A stretch of DNA of 64,000 nt from Tepidiphilus succinatimandens (GCF_006503695.1 NZ_SBIK01000003.1:1-64000), one strand, 5' to 3'. Positions 19,043 through 29,212 are shown, counted from the stretch's first letter. Translations and numbers: made by a program. Notes: a model not told the origin generated them from the sequence alone.

Positions 19043-21283
19043 GTGCTGCATATCGTCTCTGTGCTTCGAAATACAAAGATACTTAAATTATTGATATCTT
19101 TTGCCTCGAAAAAAAACCTCGGAGCCATCCCGCTCGTGTTATTGGGAGCTATCGGTTATGGCAGTCTGTTCGCGCAGGAGCAAGCGCAGACCATGCCGCT
19201 GCCCGGCACAGCGCTCTCACCCAACGCTTCCGCTCCGCAGGTGATCGACGACCTGCCTGCAAGTTATGCAGATGGACTTGATGAAGCAACCAAGGCTTTG
19301 GTCGATAAGGGTCGTTACGTCGCACGCCTCGGCGACTGTGTGGCTTGCCATACGGGCGACAAGAACAAACCTCTGGCGGGCGGACTGGCACTGACCACAC
19401 CTTTTGGAAAGCTGTATTCGACCAACATCACGCCCGACCCAAAAACCGGCATCGGGCGCTATAGCTTCGAGCAGTTCGAGCGGGTAATGCGCAAAGGCGT
19501 TGCCGCAGACGGCCACAACCTGTATCCCGCAATGCCCTATCCGTCGTATGCCAAGATGTCGACGGACGATCTCAAAGCGCTTTACACCTACCTCATGAAA
19601 GGCGTCAAGCCAATCGAACAAGCCAATCTGCCTTCGGACATGTCGTTTCCGTTCAACCAGCGCTGGGGCTTGACCCTGTGGAACTGGGCATTTCTCGAAG
19701 ACAAGCCCTTCGAGCCCAACCCGCAGCAAAGCGCCCAATGGAATCGCGGGGCTTACATCGTCCAAGGGGCGGGCCATTGCGGCGCCTGTCACACGCCGCG
19801 GGGTATAGGTTTTCAAGAAAAAGCCATGTCCGAAGCCGGCCCCAAGGGCGTTTATTACCTGGCTGGCGAAACGGTGGAAAACTGGCGAGCCCTGAGCCTA
19901 CGCGGCTTGTGGACGCCGGAAGAAACGGCCGAAATGCTCAAAACCGGGCGAAATCGGCATGGTGCCGTCGCAGGCAACATGGTTGACGTGGTGCAGCACA
20001 GCACACAATACCTCACCGACGACGATCTGCTGGCCATCGGCATTTATCTCAAGTCGTTGCCACCCAGTGAATATGACAAGCCCATGCAAGTGGTGCAAAA
20101 CCCCGCTTTAACCATTGCGCCTGCAGCCCAACAGGTCACTACAGCGAGTGCAGCGAAGGTGCCGGCTGATCTTTATACGAGCCGTGGAGGACTGGGTTAT
20201 CTTCAGTTCTGCAACGACTGCCATCGCAGCGACGGCGCCGGCGTGCCGGGTGTATTTCCGCCACTTGACGGCAACCTGACACTACAGCAAGATGATCCCG
20301 CGACGTTCATGCACATCATGCTCACGGGGGCGAAAACGGCACAGACGAAAACTTATGCGCGCGTATTGACCATGCCCTCTTTCTCGCGCTTGAGCGACGC
20401 AGAAATTGCTGAGATTGGCAACTTCGTCCGCAAGCACTGGGGGCACCCCGAATCCAAGCCCATCACGGCAGACATGGTGGCCGAGATGCGCAAGGAGTTG
20501 GAAGTCAAGAATATCGACAACCGCAAGTTCGAAACGCCGCGCCTGGCCGACATGCTCAAGGAGCCCAACGCGCAGCAACTGATTCTGGGTGCGCGCTTGA
20601 ACCTCGAAACCCGCGATCTGCTGCCGCACAATGTGGGCAATGCGCTTAATTGCACCAGTTGCCACCTGAACGCTGGCACGGTGGCAGACGGTTCGCCCTA
20701 CGTCGGCGTCTCGGCCTTTTTCCCGAGCTATTCGCCGCGTTCCGGCAGAGTGATTACCTTGGCTGATCGGATCAACGGTTGCTTCCTGCGCTCCATGAAC
20801 GGCAAAGCCTTGCCCGTGGATTCCGAGGAAATGAAGGCCATGATCGCCTACTTCGACTGGATGAAACGCGAGACCAAACCCGAAGACAAGGTAGAAGGCC
20901 GTGGCGTGGGCAAGATCGACACGAAGCTTGTGCCCAATGTGGCCAATGGTGAGCAAATTTATGCAAATCAGTGCGCGCTATGCCACGGTAAGGATGGCGA
21001 AGGGATCAAAAACGCTGCGGGGCAATGGGTCTATCCGCCGCTGTGGGGCGATCAGTCTTTCAACATCGGCGCCGGAATGGCGCGCACTTATACGGCCGCT
21101 GCCTTCGTCAAGCGCAACATGCCCATTGCGTTTCATGACAACTTCCCGTTAGGACAGGGCGGGCTGACAGATCAGGAGGCCGTCGACGTGGCTGAATATT
21201 TCTCCCACATGCCGCGCCCGGACTTCGCTGCCAAGGCAAAAGATTGGCCGAAGGACAAAAAGCCTTTCGACGCTCGGTATTGA
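19043..21283 (+). CDS. Pentaheme cytochrome c: AdhB-type triheme module fused to TsdA-type thiosulfate dehydrogenase module
   Basis: Five CXXCH heme sites are visible: CVACH (19337), CGACH (19778), CNDCH (20210), CTSCH (20651) and CALCH (20972). The first three lie in a region resembling the cytochrome subunit of membrane alcohol/gluconate dehydrogenases (GRYVARLGDCVACHT, LYSTNITPD, GHCGACHTPRG). The last two match diheme thiosulfate dehydrogenase TsdA: NALNCTSCHLNAGT, FFPSYSPRSG, RINGCFLRSMNGK. The Cys of RINGC (39 residues after the heme His) would be the unusual Cys ligand of TsdA heme 1, and a Met 45 residues after the last CXXCH could ligate heme 2. A signal peptide precedes LFAQE, so it is periplasmic and needs the Ccm system. 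Start is uncertain: GTG 19043 (AGGGA upstream), TTG 19091, or the AbrB ATG 18950. GC is lower than in neighbours. Confidence 0.85.
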   Translation: MLHIVSVLRNTKILKLLISFASKKNLGAIPLVLLGAIGYGSLFAQEQAQTMPLPGTALSPNASAPQVIDDLPASYADGLDEATKALVDKGRYVARLGDCVACHTGDKNKPLAGGLALTTPFGKLYSTNITPDPKTGIGRYSFEQFERVMRKGVAADGHNLYPAMPYPSYAKMSTDDLKALYTYLMKGVKPIEQANLPSDMSFPFNQRWGLTLWNWAFLEDKPFEPNPQQSAQWNRGAYIVQGAGHCGACHTPRGIGFQEKAMSEAGPKGVYYLAGETVENWRALSLRGLWTPEETAEMLKTGRNRHGAVAGNMVDVVQHSTQYLTDDDLLAIGIYLKSLPPSEYDKPMQVVQNPALTIAPAAQQVTTASAAKVPADLYTSRGGLGYLQFCNDCHRSDGAGVPGVFPPLDGNLTLQQDDPATFMHIMLTGAKTAQTKTYARVLTMPSFSRLSDAEIAEIGNFVRKHWGHPESKPITADMVAEMRKELEVKNIDNRKFETPRLADMLKEPNAQQLILGARLNLETRDLLPHNVGNALNCTSCHLNAGTVADGSPYVGVSAFFPSYSPRSGRVITLADRINGCFLRSMNGKALPVDSEEMKAMIAYFDWMKRETKPEDKVEGRGVGKIDTKLVPNVANGEQIYANQCALCHGKDGEGIKNAAGQWVYPPLWGDQSFNIGAGMARTYTAAAFVKRNMPIAFHDNFPLGQGGLTDQEAVDVAEYFSHMPRPDFAAKAKDWPKDKKPFDARY

Positions 21284-21334
21284 GATATGGTAGGTCCGCG
21301 GGGAAATGGGTGTCCCTGCGTTGAACTTCCCGAT

Positions 21335-21362
21335 GAAGAAGCCGCCCGCGGGCGGCTTCTTC
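21335..21362. terminator. Bidirectional hairpin between the cytochrome and oye genes
   Basis: A perfect 28-base palindrome (GAAGAAGCCGCCCG followed by its complement) lies between two convergent stop codons, three bases from the end of the Old Yellow Enzyme gene. It lacks a long T-run on either strand but is well placed to end both transcripts. Confidence 0.7.
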
Positions 21363-21365
21363 GTG

Positions 21366-22451
21366 TCAGGGATAGAGTACGGGATAGTCGAGATAGCCCT
21401 TCTCGCCTCCCGTATAGAAGGTGGAAGGATCGGGTGTATTGAGCGGTGCGCCGCGGCGCAAGCGCTCGACCAGGTCGGGATTGGCGATGAAGAGTTGCCC
21501 GAACGAGATCATGTCGGCTTCGCCCCGTGCGATCGCCGCATTGGCCGTCTCGAAGGTATAGCCGCCGTTCGTCATATAGACGGTCGGCCACAGGGGGCGT
21601 AGCAATTTCAGGTCGAAGGCGGGGCCGGCCACCCCTGGCGCCTCCTTACCCATTTCGGTGATATGCAGATAGCCGAGCTTGAATTCTCCCAAGGCCTTGA
21701 CGACGTAAGAAAACGTCGCTTCGGGGTTGGAATCGCGCATGTCGTTGAACGGTTGCAGGGGCGAGAGGCGCACGCCCACGCAGCCGCGATCCCATACGCC
21801 GAGCACCGCCTCGGTCACCTCCATGAGGAAACGGGCGCGGTTGGCGATGGAGCCGCCGTAGGCGTCGGTGCGACGGTTGCTGCCGTCGCGCAGGAACTGG
21901 TCGATGAGGTACCCGTTGGCGCCGTGGATCTCCACGCCGTCGAAACCGGCCGCCTTGGCGTTTCGCGCCGCCTGGGCGTAGCGTTCGACGGTTTCTTCGA
22001 TTTCTTGCAGGCTCATGGCATGCGGCGTGACGAAGGGTTTGCTGCCGCTGGGGGTGTAGGTCTCGCCGCGGGCGGCGATCGCGGAGGGGCCGATGGGCTG
22101 CAAGCCGCCGTTGACCTCGGGATGCGCCACCCGGCCGCAGTGCCACAGCTGGGCGAAGATGCGCCCGCCGCGGGCGTGCACCGCCTCGGTGACTGCTTTC
22201 CATCCCTGGATCTGAGCCGGCGTGAAGATACCGGGGGTGTTGGGATAGGCGAAGCCCTCGGGGGAGACGATCACGCCTTCGCTGATGATGAGGCCGGCGC
22301 TGGCGCGTTGGGCATAGTAGCGCGCCATCATGTCGGTGGGCACGCCTTCGGCGCTGGCGCGGTTGCGCGTCATCGGCGCCATGGCGATGCGGTTGGGCAG
22401 GGTATAGGGCCCCAGGACGATAGGGGTGAAGAGATCGATTTTTTCGGTCAT
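21366..22451 (-). CDS. Old Yellow Enzyme family alkene reductase (NemA-like)
   Basis: FMN- and NADPH-dependent reductase of activated C=C bonds or nitrate esters, of the N-ethylmaleimide reductase class. The 361-residue TIM barrel shows the family opening (LFTPIVLGPYTLPNRIAMAPMTR), QLWHCGRVAH, the substrate-binding pair His176/Asn179 in EIHGANGYLIDQFL, and the phosphate-binding GGYTFE and ISFGQLFIANPDL near the end. Such enzymes usually protect against electrophiles and quinones. It is a single-gene unit between two hairpins, and its promoter overlaps an inverted repeat suggesting a dedicated repressor; no repressor gene is adjacent. Confidence 0.93.
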   Translation of the reverse strand: MTEKIDLFTPIVLGPYTLPNRIAMAPMTRNRASAEGVPTDMMARYYAQRASAGLIISEGVIVSPEGFAYPNTPGIFTPAQIQGWKAVTEAVHARGGRIFAQLWHCGRVAHPEVNGGLQPIGPSAIAARGETYTPSGSKPFVTPHAMSLQEIEETVERYAQAARNAKAAGFDGVEIHGANGYLIDQFLRDGSNRRTDAYGGSIANRARFLMEVTEAVLGVWDRGCVGVRLSPLQPFNDMRDSNPEATFSYVVKALGEFKLGYLHITEMGKEAPGVAGPAFDLKLLRPLWPTVYMTNGGYTFETANAAIARGEADMISFGQLFIANPDLVERLRRGAPLNTPDPSTFYTGGEKGYLDYPVLYP

Positions 22452-22463
22452 CGACGACTCCTT

Positions 22464-22495
22464 TGATCGAGTGGATGAAGTGCTCGATCAGTATA
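22464..22495 (-). promoter_or_regulatory. Operator-like inverted repeat over the oye promoter
   Basis: TGATCGAG (22464-22471) and CTCGATCA (22483-22490) are 8-bp inverted arms separated by 11 bases, 13 bases before the oye start codon. On the minus strand TATACT (22490-22495) sits at the edge as a likely -10, so the predicted start site falls inside the repeat. This is the geometry of a repressor operator; the regulator type (TetR, MarR or HxlR) cannot be told from sequence. Confidence 0.6.
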
Positions 22496-22563
22496 GGACG
22501 CCGATGGGCAAGGCATCATGGTCGGCCGTCAGCGAGGGAGGAGCGCAGGGGGATAGAGAAATG

Positions 22564-22589
22564 AAAAAAGCACCGCGAGGGCGGTGCTT
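22564..22589 (-). terminator. Intrinsic terminator of tRNA-Leu
   Basis: AAGCACCGC (22568-22576) pairs with GCGGTGCTT (22581-22589) around GAGG; on the minus strand the stem runs into a T-run (22564-22569). It lies 14 bases after the tRNA 3' end. Confidence 0.85.
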
Positions 22590-22603
22590 CTTACTCGTGA
22601 ATC

Positions 22604-22688
22604 TGGTGCCCAGAAGAGGACTCGAACCTCCACGCCTTGCGGCACTGGTACCTGAAACCAGCGCGTCTACCAATTCCGCCATCTGGGC
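22604..22688 (-). tRNA. tRNA-Leu, anticodon CAG
   Basis: The 85-nt minus-strand sequence folds as a class II tRNA. The acceptor stem GCCCAGA pairs with TCTGGGC, followed by A and an encoded CCA (22604-22606). The anticodon loop TTCAGGT gives CAG, reading CUG leucine codons, which dominate in this GC-rich genome. A variable arm and the GGTTCGAGTCC T-arm are present. Confidence 0.96.
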
Positions 22689-22701
22689 GACGAGATGCGT
22701 T

Positions 22702-22729
22702 ATTATAAGCACGCGGCGCGCGTTGTCAA
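22702..22729 (-). promoter_or_regulatory. Consensus sigma-70 promoter of tRNA-Leu
   Basis: On the minus strand TTGACA (22724-22729) and TATAAT (22702-22707) are both perfect hexamers, 16 bp apart. Transcription would begin near 22695, about seven bases before the mature tRNA 5' end. Confidence 0.88.
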
Positions 22730-22787
22730 CGCCATTTCGGCGTGGGCGGGTGCCGCATGATGAATATGCAAGGACTTCTGATTCTCG

Positions 22788-25169
22788 ATGAGCAAAACTT
22801 CAAAGAACAAGCCGCGGACTCCTTCCGCTGATCCCGCTCCTTCCTCCCCCCGCCGCCGGCGAACTCCGGCCTTGCTGTCTGCCTCTTCGACCGAAGCACC
22901 GGCGTCGGCGCCTCCGGCTCGTGCCGAATCTGCAACCGTGCCGGCGATCGAGGTGAGCGAGCGCCGCCGCCAGGATCCTTTCTTTGCCCGCGAGGCGACC
23001 AAGTACGGGCATCCTTTGCCCAGTCGGGAATACGTCCTCCAGGTGCTTGCCGAGGCTGGCCGTCCCATGCCTTGGAGCGAACTCGTGGAGGCGCTCGACA
23101 TCGCCCCGCAGGAGTACGAGCTCTTCGAACGGCGGCTGCGCGCGATGGAGCGCGATGGCCAGATCCTGCGCAACCGCCGCGGCGCCTATCTCCTGCCGGA
23201 GAAGGCCGACCTCATCCGCGGCCGCGTGCAGGGCCATCCCGACGGCTTCGGTTTCGTGATCCGCGACGACGGCGGCGAGGACATCTTCCTCGGGCCCAAG
23301 GAAATGCGCCAGGTACTGCACGGCGACCGGGTGATCGTGCGCATCGCCGGCACCGACCGCCGCGGCCGGCCCGAAGGCAAGATCGTGGAGGTGCTCGAAC
23401 GCGCCAACCAGAAAGTGGTCGGACGCGTACTCGTCGAGCACGGCGTCACTCTGGTGGTGCCCGAGGACAAGCGTATCGCCCAGGACATCCTCGTCGCGCC
23501 GGGGGGTAAAAAGGCCAAACCGGGGCAGGTGGTGGTGGTCGAGCTCATCGAGCAGCCGACGAAATACGCCCAACCGATCGGGCGGATCGTCGAGATATTG
23601 GGCGATTACGACGATCCCGGCATGGAGATCGAAATCGCGTTGCGTAAGTTCGACCTGCCGTTCGAATGGCCGCCCGAGGTGCGAGAGGAAGCGCGTCGCC
23701 TGCCCGACGCGGTGCGGCGCAAGGACCTCGCCGGGCGGGTGGACCTGCGCGAATTGCCGCTCGTGACCATCGACGGCGAGACGGCTAAGGATTTCGACGA
23801 CGCCGTCTATTGCGAACCGCAGGGCAAAGGGTTCCGGCTGATCGTGGCGATCGCCGACGTGTCCCACTATGTGCACCCCGGCTCGGCGCTCGATGCCGAG
23901 GGCTTCAATCGCGGCAACTCGGTCTATTTTCCGCGCCGGGTCATTCCCATGCTGCCGGAGAAGCTGAGCAACGGCCTGTGCTCGCTCGTGCCGCACGAAG
24001 ATCGGCTGTGCATGGCCTGCGACATGATCGTGAGCGCCTCGGGCAAGGTGCAGCGCTACCGTTTCTACCCGGCAGTGATGAATTCCCACGCCCGCCTCAC
24101 CTACACCGAGGTCGCCGCCGCCCTCTATGAGGGCAAGGAAGAGGCCCGGACGAAGCTTGCCGAGCTCCTGCCGCACCTGCAGCATCTCGACGCCGTTTTC
24201 CGGGCGCTTTTGAAAGCGCGGCGCCAGCGTGGGGCGATCGACTTCGAGACGGTGGAGACGCGCATTGAGTTCGACGAGAACGGCAAGATCGCGCGCATCG
24301 TGCCCGAGGTGCGCACCGACGCGCACCGCCTCATCGAAGAATGCATGCTGGCAGCCAACGTCTGCGCCTCCGAGTTCCTTGCCGAACACGAACATCCCAC
24401 GCTCTACCGCGTGCATGAGCCACCGGCGCCGGAGAAAGTCGCGGCGCTGCGCGAGTTCCTCGCCGGGTTCGGCATCGAGCTGCCCGGCGGCGACGAGCCC
24501 TCCCCGAAGGACTACGCCAAGGTGCTGGAGCAGATCCAGCAGCGCCCCGATGCGCCCCTGCTGCAGATGGTGATGCTGCGCTCGCTCAAGCAGGCCGTGT
24601 ATACGCCAGAAAATCGCGGCCACTTCGGGCTCGCCTACGAGGCGTACGCGCATTTCACCTCCCCCATCCGCCGCTATCCCGACCTGCTGGTGCACCGCTG
24701 CATCAAGGCGGTGCTCGCCGGTACGCGCTACGAGCCCGGCGACTGGAAGGCGATCGGCGAGCACTGCTCGATGACGGAGCGGCGCGCCGACGAGGCCACG
24801 CGCGAAGTCATCGGCTGGCTCAAGTGCTACTTCATGCAGGACAAGGTGGGCGAGGTCTACACCGGCGTGGTCACGGCGGTGGTGCCCTTCGGCCTCTTCG
24901 TCACGCTCGACGAGCTCTTCGTGGAAGGGCTGGTGCACATCTCGGATCTGGGCGACGATTATTTCCACTTCGACGAGCGCGCGCACGCCCTGGTGGGTGA
25001 GCGTAGCGGCGTGCGCCACCGCCTGGCCGATCGGGTGAAGGTGCAGGTGGTGCGGGTCGATCTGGCCACGCGCAAGATCGATTTCCATCTCCTGGAGAAC
25101 CTCAGCCCGGCACCGACCCGGCGCGAGGGCAAGACCGAGCGCACGCGCCGCGCCAAGGGCAAGCGATGA
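22788..25169 (+). CDS. rnr: Ribonuclease R
   Basis: Processive 3'-5' exoribonuclease that degrades structured RNA. The 793-residue protein has a Pro/Ser/Ala-rich N-terminus, a winged-helix domain (about residues 75-145), cold-shock domains (residues 145-300), the RNB catalytic domain with [14 protein letters not shown] (about residue 328) carrying the metal-binding Asp cluster, an S1 domain ([19 protein letters not shown], about residue 685) and a Lys/Arg-rich tail typical of RNase R and absent from RNase II. It begins 59 bases upstream of, and divergent from, the tRNA-Leu promoter. rlmB overlaps its stop by four bases. Confidence 0.97.
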   Translation: MSKTSKNKPRTPSADPAPSSPRRRRTPALLSASSTEAPASAPPARAESATVPAIEVSERRRQDPFFAREATKYGHPLPSREYVLQVLAEAGRPMPWSELVEALDIAPQEYELFERRLRAMERDGQILRNRRGAYLLPEKADLIRGRVQGHPDGFGFVIRDDGGEDIFLGPKEMRQVLHGDRVIVRIAGTDRRGRPEGKIVEVLERANQKVVGRVLVEHGVTLVVPEDKRIAQDILVAPGGKKAKPGQVVVVELIEQPTKYAQPIGRIVEILGDYDDPGMEIEIALRKFDLPFEWPPEVREEARRLPDAVRRKDLAGRVDLRELPLVTIDGETAKDFDDAVYCEPQGKGFRLIVAIADVSHYVHPGSALDAEGFNRGNSVYFPRRVIPMLPEKLSNGLCSLVPHEDRLCMACDMIVSASGKVQRYRFYPAVMNSHARLTYTEVAAALYEGKEEARTKLAELLPHLQHLDAVFRALLKARRQRGAIDFETVETRIEFDENGKIARIVPEVRTDAHRLIEECMLAANVCASEFLAEHEHPTLYRVHEPPAPEKVAALREFLAGFGIELPGGDEPSPKDYAKVLEQIQQRPDAPLLQMVMLRSLKQAVYTPENRGHFGLAYEAYAHFTSPIRRYPDLLVHRCIKAVLAGTRYEPGDWKAIGEHCSMTERRADEATREVIGWLKCYFMQDKVGEVYTGVVTAVVPFGLFVTLDELFVEGLVHISDLGDDYFHFDERAHALVGERSGVRHRLADRVKVQVVRVDLATRKIDFHLLENLSPAPTRREGKTERTRRAKGKR

Positions 25170-25936
25170 AGGAAGAAACCAGACAACGGCGCACCGTGCC
25201 GGGGTTTCATGCGGTCACGGCGCTGCTGCGCCATCGTCCCGAGGACGTCGCCGAGCTCTACGTCGATCGGCAGCGGCAGGATGCGCGCATGCGCTCGCTG
25301 CTCGAACGCGCGCAGTTGGCCGGCGTGCGCGTCGTGCCTGCAGACTCCGCCCGGCTCGACGCGATCGCCGGCTCAGGGCGGCATCAGGGGGTGGTCGCCT
25401 TCGTCGCCGCGGCGGCGCGGACGCATTTGCTCGAAGAAGTGCTCGATGCGCTCGATGCGAACCGGCCGGCGCTCTTCCTCGTGCTCGACGGGGTGCAGGA
25501 TCCGCACAACCTGGGGGCCTGCCTGCGCGTGGCCGATGGGGCCGGCGTGGATGCGGTGATCGCGCCCAAGGACCGCGCCGCGGGTTTGAGTGCCGCAGCG
25601 GTCAAGGTCGCGAGCGGCGCGGCGGATACCGTCCCCTACGTGACGGTGACCAACCTCGCGCGGGCGCTACGCACGCTCAAGGAGGCGGGCGTGTGGGTAG
25701 TGGGCGCGGCGGGCGAGGCGCAGAAGTCGCTCTACGAGTGCGACCTTGCTGGATCCGTAGCCTGGGTGCTCGGCGCCGAGGGGGAGGGACTGCGGCGGCT
25801 CACGCGCGAGCTGTGCGACGAGCTCGTACATATCCCCATGCTCGGCGCCGTCGAGAGCCTGAACGTGTCGGTGGCTGCCGGCGTGTGCCTCTATGAGACG
25901 GTGCGTCGGCGTCTGGCTCAAGCCGCGGGCGGCTGA
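25166..25936 (+). CDS. rlmB: 23S rRNA (guanosine-2251-2'-O)-methyltransferase RlmB
   Basis: SpoU/TrmH-family methyltransferase that modifies G2251 in the ribosomal P site. The 256-residue protein has an N-terminal L30e-like substrate-binding domain ([11 protein letters not shown] onward) and the knotted SPOUT domain with [17 protein letters not shown] (motif 1), [11 protein letters not shown] (motif 2) and [15 protein letters not shown] (motif 3). The ATGA overlap with rnr reproduces the common rnr-rlmB pair. Its last 19 bases overlap the convergent MscK-like gene. Confidence 0.96.
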   Translation: MKEETRQRRTVPGFHAVTALLRHRPEDVAELYVDRQRQDARMRSLLERAQLAGVRVVPADSARLDAIAGSGRHQGVVAFVAAAARTHLLEEVLDALDANRPALFLVLDGVQDPHNLGACLRVADGAGVDAVIAPKDRAAGLSAAAVKVASGAADTVPYVTVTNLARALRTLKEAGVWVVGAAGEAQKSLYECDLAGSVAWVLGAEGEGLRRLTRELCDELVHIPMLGAVESLNVSVAAGVCLYETVRRRLAQAAGG

Positions 25937-28900
25937 GGCGCACCCTGCGCGGCAGGGACAGCCGCCGCGGCCGGCCAGGCGATGTCGCGGATGTGCAGGT
26001 CGCGCTGCGGGAAGGGGATCTCGATGCCGTTCGCTTTGAAGATCCGGTCGATTTCATGGTTCAAGCGGCCGAGGATGCTCAGGCGTTGATTGACGTCGGC
26101 CACGATGGCCCGCACCTCGAAATCCAGCGAACTCTCGCCGAAACGGGCGAAGACCACGCTGGGCGCCGGATCGGAGAGCACGCCCGGCGTGGCCTTGACG
26201 GCTTCGAGCAATAGCGCTTCGACGTGCTCGGGGTCGGTGCCGTAGGCCACGCCGATAGTGACGAAGATGCGCGACAGCGAGTTGCTCAGCGTCCAGTTGG
26301 TCACCTGCTCGGTGATGAGTTTCTTGTTCGGTACGAGGATCTCGCGCCGGTCGAAATCCTCGATCACCGTGGCGCGGATGGTAAGCCGCCGCACGGTGCC
26401 GGTCTCGTTGCCGATGGTGACCTGGTCGCCCACGCGCACCGGTCGCTCGAAGAGGATGATGAGGCCGGAGACGAAGTTGGCCACGATCTCCTGCAGGCCG
26501 AAACCCAACCCCACGCTCAGGGCGGCCAGCAGCCACTGCAGTTTCGACCACGGCATACCGAGTTCGCCCAGGATGAGCACCGAGCCGATGGTGAAGATGG
26601 CGTAGCGCAGCAGCGTCACCAAGGCATACTTGCTGCCCGCATCCAACCGCGAGGTGCGCTGCAGCGCCAATTCGAGCAGACCGGGAAGGTTGCGCGCCGC
26701 CACCCACATCACCGCAAAGCCGATCATGGCGATGAGGAGGTCGGCGAAGGTGACTTGCAGCGTTACCGTCTCGTTGCCCAGCGTCTCCGTGTAGCGCCAC
26801 AGCACCCATTCGTCGAGGATGCGGGTGGCGGGCAGCAGCGACGACCAAAGCTCGAAGAGCACGAAGGCGAGTCCAAGGATGAGCGCGAGGTTGAGCAGGG
26901 TCAGCGTCTGGCGTTCGGAAGAATCGATGCGCGCATCCTCGCCTGTGTTTCCTTCTTCGAGGCTTTCGCGCTGCCGGTCGAAGCGGTGCAGGAAGAAATC
27001 GCGTGCGGCATGCTGCAGCAGGGCGAAGGCGAGCAGCACCCAAAGAGTGGACATGAACCGGCCGACGAGGGCCGCCGCCGCGTAGAAATAGCCGGCTCCG
27101 GCGAGCAGCGCGCTCACCAGGGGCAGGCCGGGGCCGCCGATGGCCGCCGTCAGGCGCAGCCAGGGCGGCTGCTGGGCGATGGCGAGGAGCCCTCTCCGCG
27201 GCCGGAAGATGCGCCACAGGAGCAAGGCCAGCAGCAACATGGAGACGACGAAAGGCGTGCGCCCCAGGTCGGTAAAGGGGGCATCCAGCTGGGCCTCGTT
27301 GAGATAGACGGCGAGAAAGCCCAAGGGCAGCACGCCCCAGGCGAACCCCCGCAGCGTGTGCCTCAGGCGCTTGAGGATGGAGGGCGGCCAATGAAACCGG
27401 GTGGCGGCAATCCCCGTGCCCGGCGCGAAGACGCGCTGCCAGAAGGCGACGTTCCAGCCGAAAGGCGCGATGCGCACCAAGGCGGTGCCGATGGCGCGGA
27501 AATTTTCGGCGAACGCATCCCCGGCGAGAATCATCGTGCCGCAGCCGTAGGCGATGAGCGGGAAGGGAAGGGCTTGGATGGCTTCCAGGAAAAGCAGCAG
27601 CAAGGTATCGAGCAAGCCGGCGTGGTGCGGATCGCGCTCGCCGGCGGCGAGGTGGCGACCGATGAGCCGGGCCAGCCGGGGGCGTGCGAGGAGCAGGCAG
27701 ACGCCCAGCACGGCGGCCAACCATGTCATCGGCGGGGACTGGGTGAGGGCGAGGCGCCATGAGCCAGGATCGGCAAAGCTCTGGAAAAGGGTGAGCGTGC
27801 CCGTGCCGACGGCGAGGAGCTCGGGCATGGGGTCGCGCCACAGCGTGCGGGTGGTGGCCACCCACATGAGGTGCTGGTCGATGAAGGAGGAGAACTCTTC
27901 GACGACGTCCAGATCGCGCAGGAGCACCGATTCCAGGTCGCTGAGCGCCGCGAGCAGGGCCGGGCGCAGGGCGTCGATCGTCTCCAGCGTGAGGGAGCGC
28001 ACGGCCAGGGCTTCGACGATGGCATTTTCCAGGTTGCCGTCGGCTCCGGCCGGGTCGGACTGCCCCAGGACCTGGCGCGCCCGCTCGCGGGGATCGGCAA
28101 TGAGGCGCTTGGCCTGGCGTAGCTCGAGCTCGAGCAGTTGGACTTCTTCGAGCATGCCGCGGACCTTGTTGAGCTCCTGGCTCAATTCGGACGGGGAAGG
28201 GAGGCGGCTGCGGTATTCGAGGAGGAGGTTGCCCACGGCTGGACTCAGGCCCTGTTGGGCGATGCGCTTTTTCAGGGATTCGAGCGTTTCCCACCGCTCC
28301 TGCGTTTCACGCTGCAGCTGCGATTGGCGTTCGCGCACGCTCTGCAGGCGATGGCGCAGGGTCTGCAAGCGCGCTTCCCATTCCCGGTTGGTCGCCTCCA
28401 CCCGGGCAAGTCTCGGGTCGATTGCTTCGGCATTGACCTGGCTCGTTTCCTGGCTGACTTCGGCCGTCGTGCTCTTTTCCACCGCTTCGCGCAGCTGCCG
28501 CAGGCGGGCCAGTTCGACGTCGAGCCGCTCGATGCGGCGCGACAGCAGCACCCGCGTGCTCGCGGCAAGACGGCTCTCGAGCAAGGCGGCGCGCCGTTCG
28601 GCTTCTTGAGCCTGGCTTGTGACCAAGGTGGCGAGTGTGAGGGCTTGCTGTACCAGGGGATCGTTGCTGGGAAGGGTAGGCAGGGGGGCGGGCGGAGGGG
28701 GGGCGACAGCAGCATCGCCGCGCTCCTTGGGTTGTTCGAGGTCTGAGAGCTGGGCGCGCAAAGCTTCCTGCGTCTGGCGTCGCGTCCGTTCTTCCTCGAG
28801 GATGCGGCGCAGGCGCTCGGCGCGCTCGCTCGGTGCCAGGCTGTCGCTGACCCGCAGATCGGCAAACTCGCTGGGGCGGCTGGCGGCGAGCTGCTGCAGT

Positions 28901-29169
28901 TCGCGCTGCGTCTGCTCGATGAGCTTTTCGGCGAGCGCGGCGCGAATCTCGGCTTGCTGTCGGCGGCTTTGCGCTTCCTGGATGCGGTCGAGCAATTGCT
29001 TGAGCGCGGCGGAGGTGTCGGGCGGTAGCGCATTGCGCTGCAGCGCATCTTGAATCAGGGCAAGGCCCGACTGGATCGGGTCGTCGCTGGTCTCGGCGGC
29101 AAAGGCGGGGACGAGCGCACCGACGAGGCAGAAGATCAAGAGGCCGCACAACCGGCGGACGAAACGCAT
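25918..29169 (-). CDS. Large MscK/KefA-like mechanosensitive channel
   Basis: A 1083-residue MscS-superfamily channel that would release solutes on hypo-osmotic shock. It starts with a signal peptide (cleavage near AFA-AET) and a long Gln/Arg/Leu-rich coiled-coil periplasmic domain to about residue 480. A multi-helix membrane region follows, then the MscS pore and cytoplasmic domain from about residue 850, with [20 protein letters not shown] (pore helix end), [16 protein letters not shown] (beta domain) and [17 protein letters not shown]. Size and layout match MscK/KefA rather than MscS. It lies downstream of tRNA-Thr on the same strand. Whether it has the potassium dependence of E. coli MscK cannot be judged. 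Confidence 0.9.
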   Translation of the reverse strand: MRFVRRLCGLLIFCLVGALVPAFAAETSDDPIQSGLALIQDALQRNALPPDTSAALKQLLDRIQEAQSRRQQAEIRAALAEKLIEQTQRELQQLAASRPSEFADLRVSDSLAPSERAERLRRILEEERTRRQTQEALRAQLSDLEQPKERGDAAVAPPPPAPLPTLPSNDPLVQQALTLATLVTSQAQEAERRAALLESRLAASTRVLLSRRIERLDVELARLRQLREAVEKSTTAEVSQETSQVNAEAIDPRLARVEATNREWEARLQTLRHRLQSVRERQSQLQRETQERWETLESLKKRIAQQGLSPAVGNLLLEYRSRLPSPSELSQELNKVRGMLEEVQLLELELRQAKRLIADPRERARQVLGQSDPAGADGNLENAIVEALAVRSLTLETIDALRPALLAALSDLESVLLRDLDVVEEFSSFIDQHLMWVATTRTLWRDPMPELLAVGTGTLTLFQSFADPGSWRLALTQSPPMTWLAAVLGVCLLLARPRLARLIGRHLAAGERDPHHAGLLDTLLLLFLEAIQALPFPLIAYGCGTMILAGDAFAENFRAIGTALVRIAPFGWNVAFWQRVFAPGTGIAATRFHWPPSILKRLRHTLRGFAWGVLPLGFLAVYLNEAQLDAPFTDLGRTPFVVSMLLLALLLWRIFRPRRGLLAIAQQPPWLRLTAAIGGPGLPLVSALLAGAGYFYAAAALVGRFMSTLWVLLAFALLQHAARDFFLHRFDRQRESLEEGNTGEDARIDSSERQTLTLLNLALILGLAFVLFELWSSLLPATRILDEWVLWRYTETLGNETVTLQVTFADLLIAMIGFAVMWVAARNLPGLLELALQRTSRLDAGSKYALVTLLRYAIFTIGSVLILGELGMPWSKLQWLLAALSVGLGFGLQEIVANFVSGLIILFERPVRVGDQVTIGNETGTVRRLTIRATVIEDFDRREILVPNKKLITEQVTNWTLSNSLSRIFVTIGVAYGTDPEHVEALLLEAVKATPGVLSDPAPSVVFARFGESSLDFEVRAIVADVNQRLSILGRLNHEIDRIFKANGIEIPFPQRDLHIRDIAWPAAAAVPAAQGAPQPPAA

Positions 29170-29212
29170 GGAGCCTTCCTTGGGATGGGCGCGAGATCGG
29201 GAGCGGGGAGAA

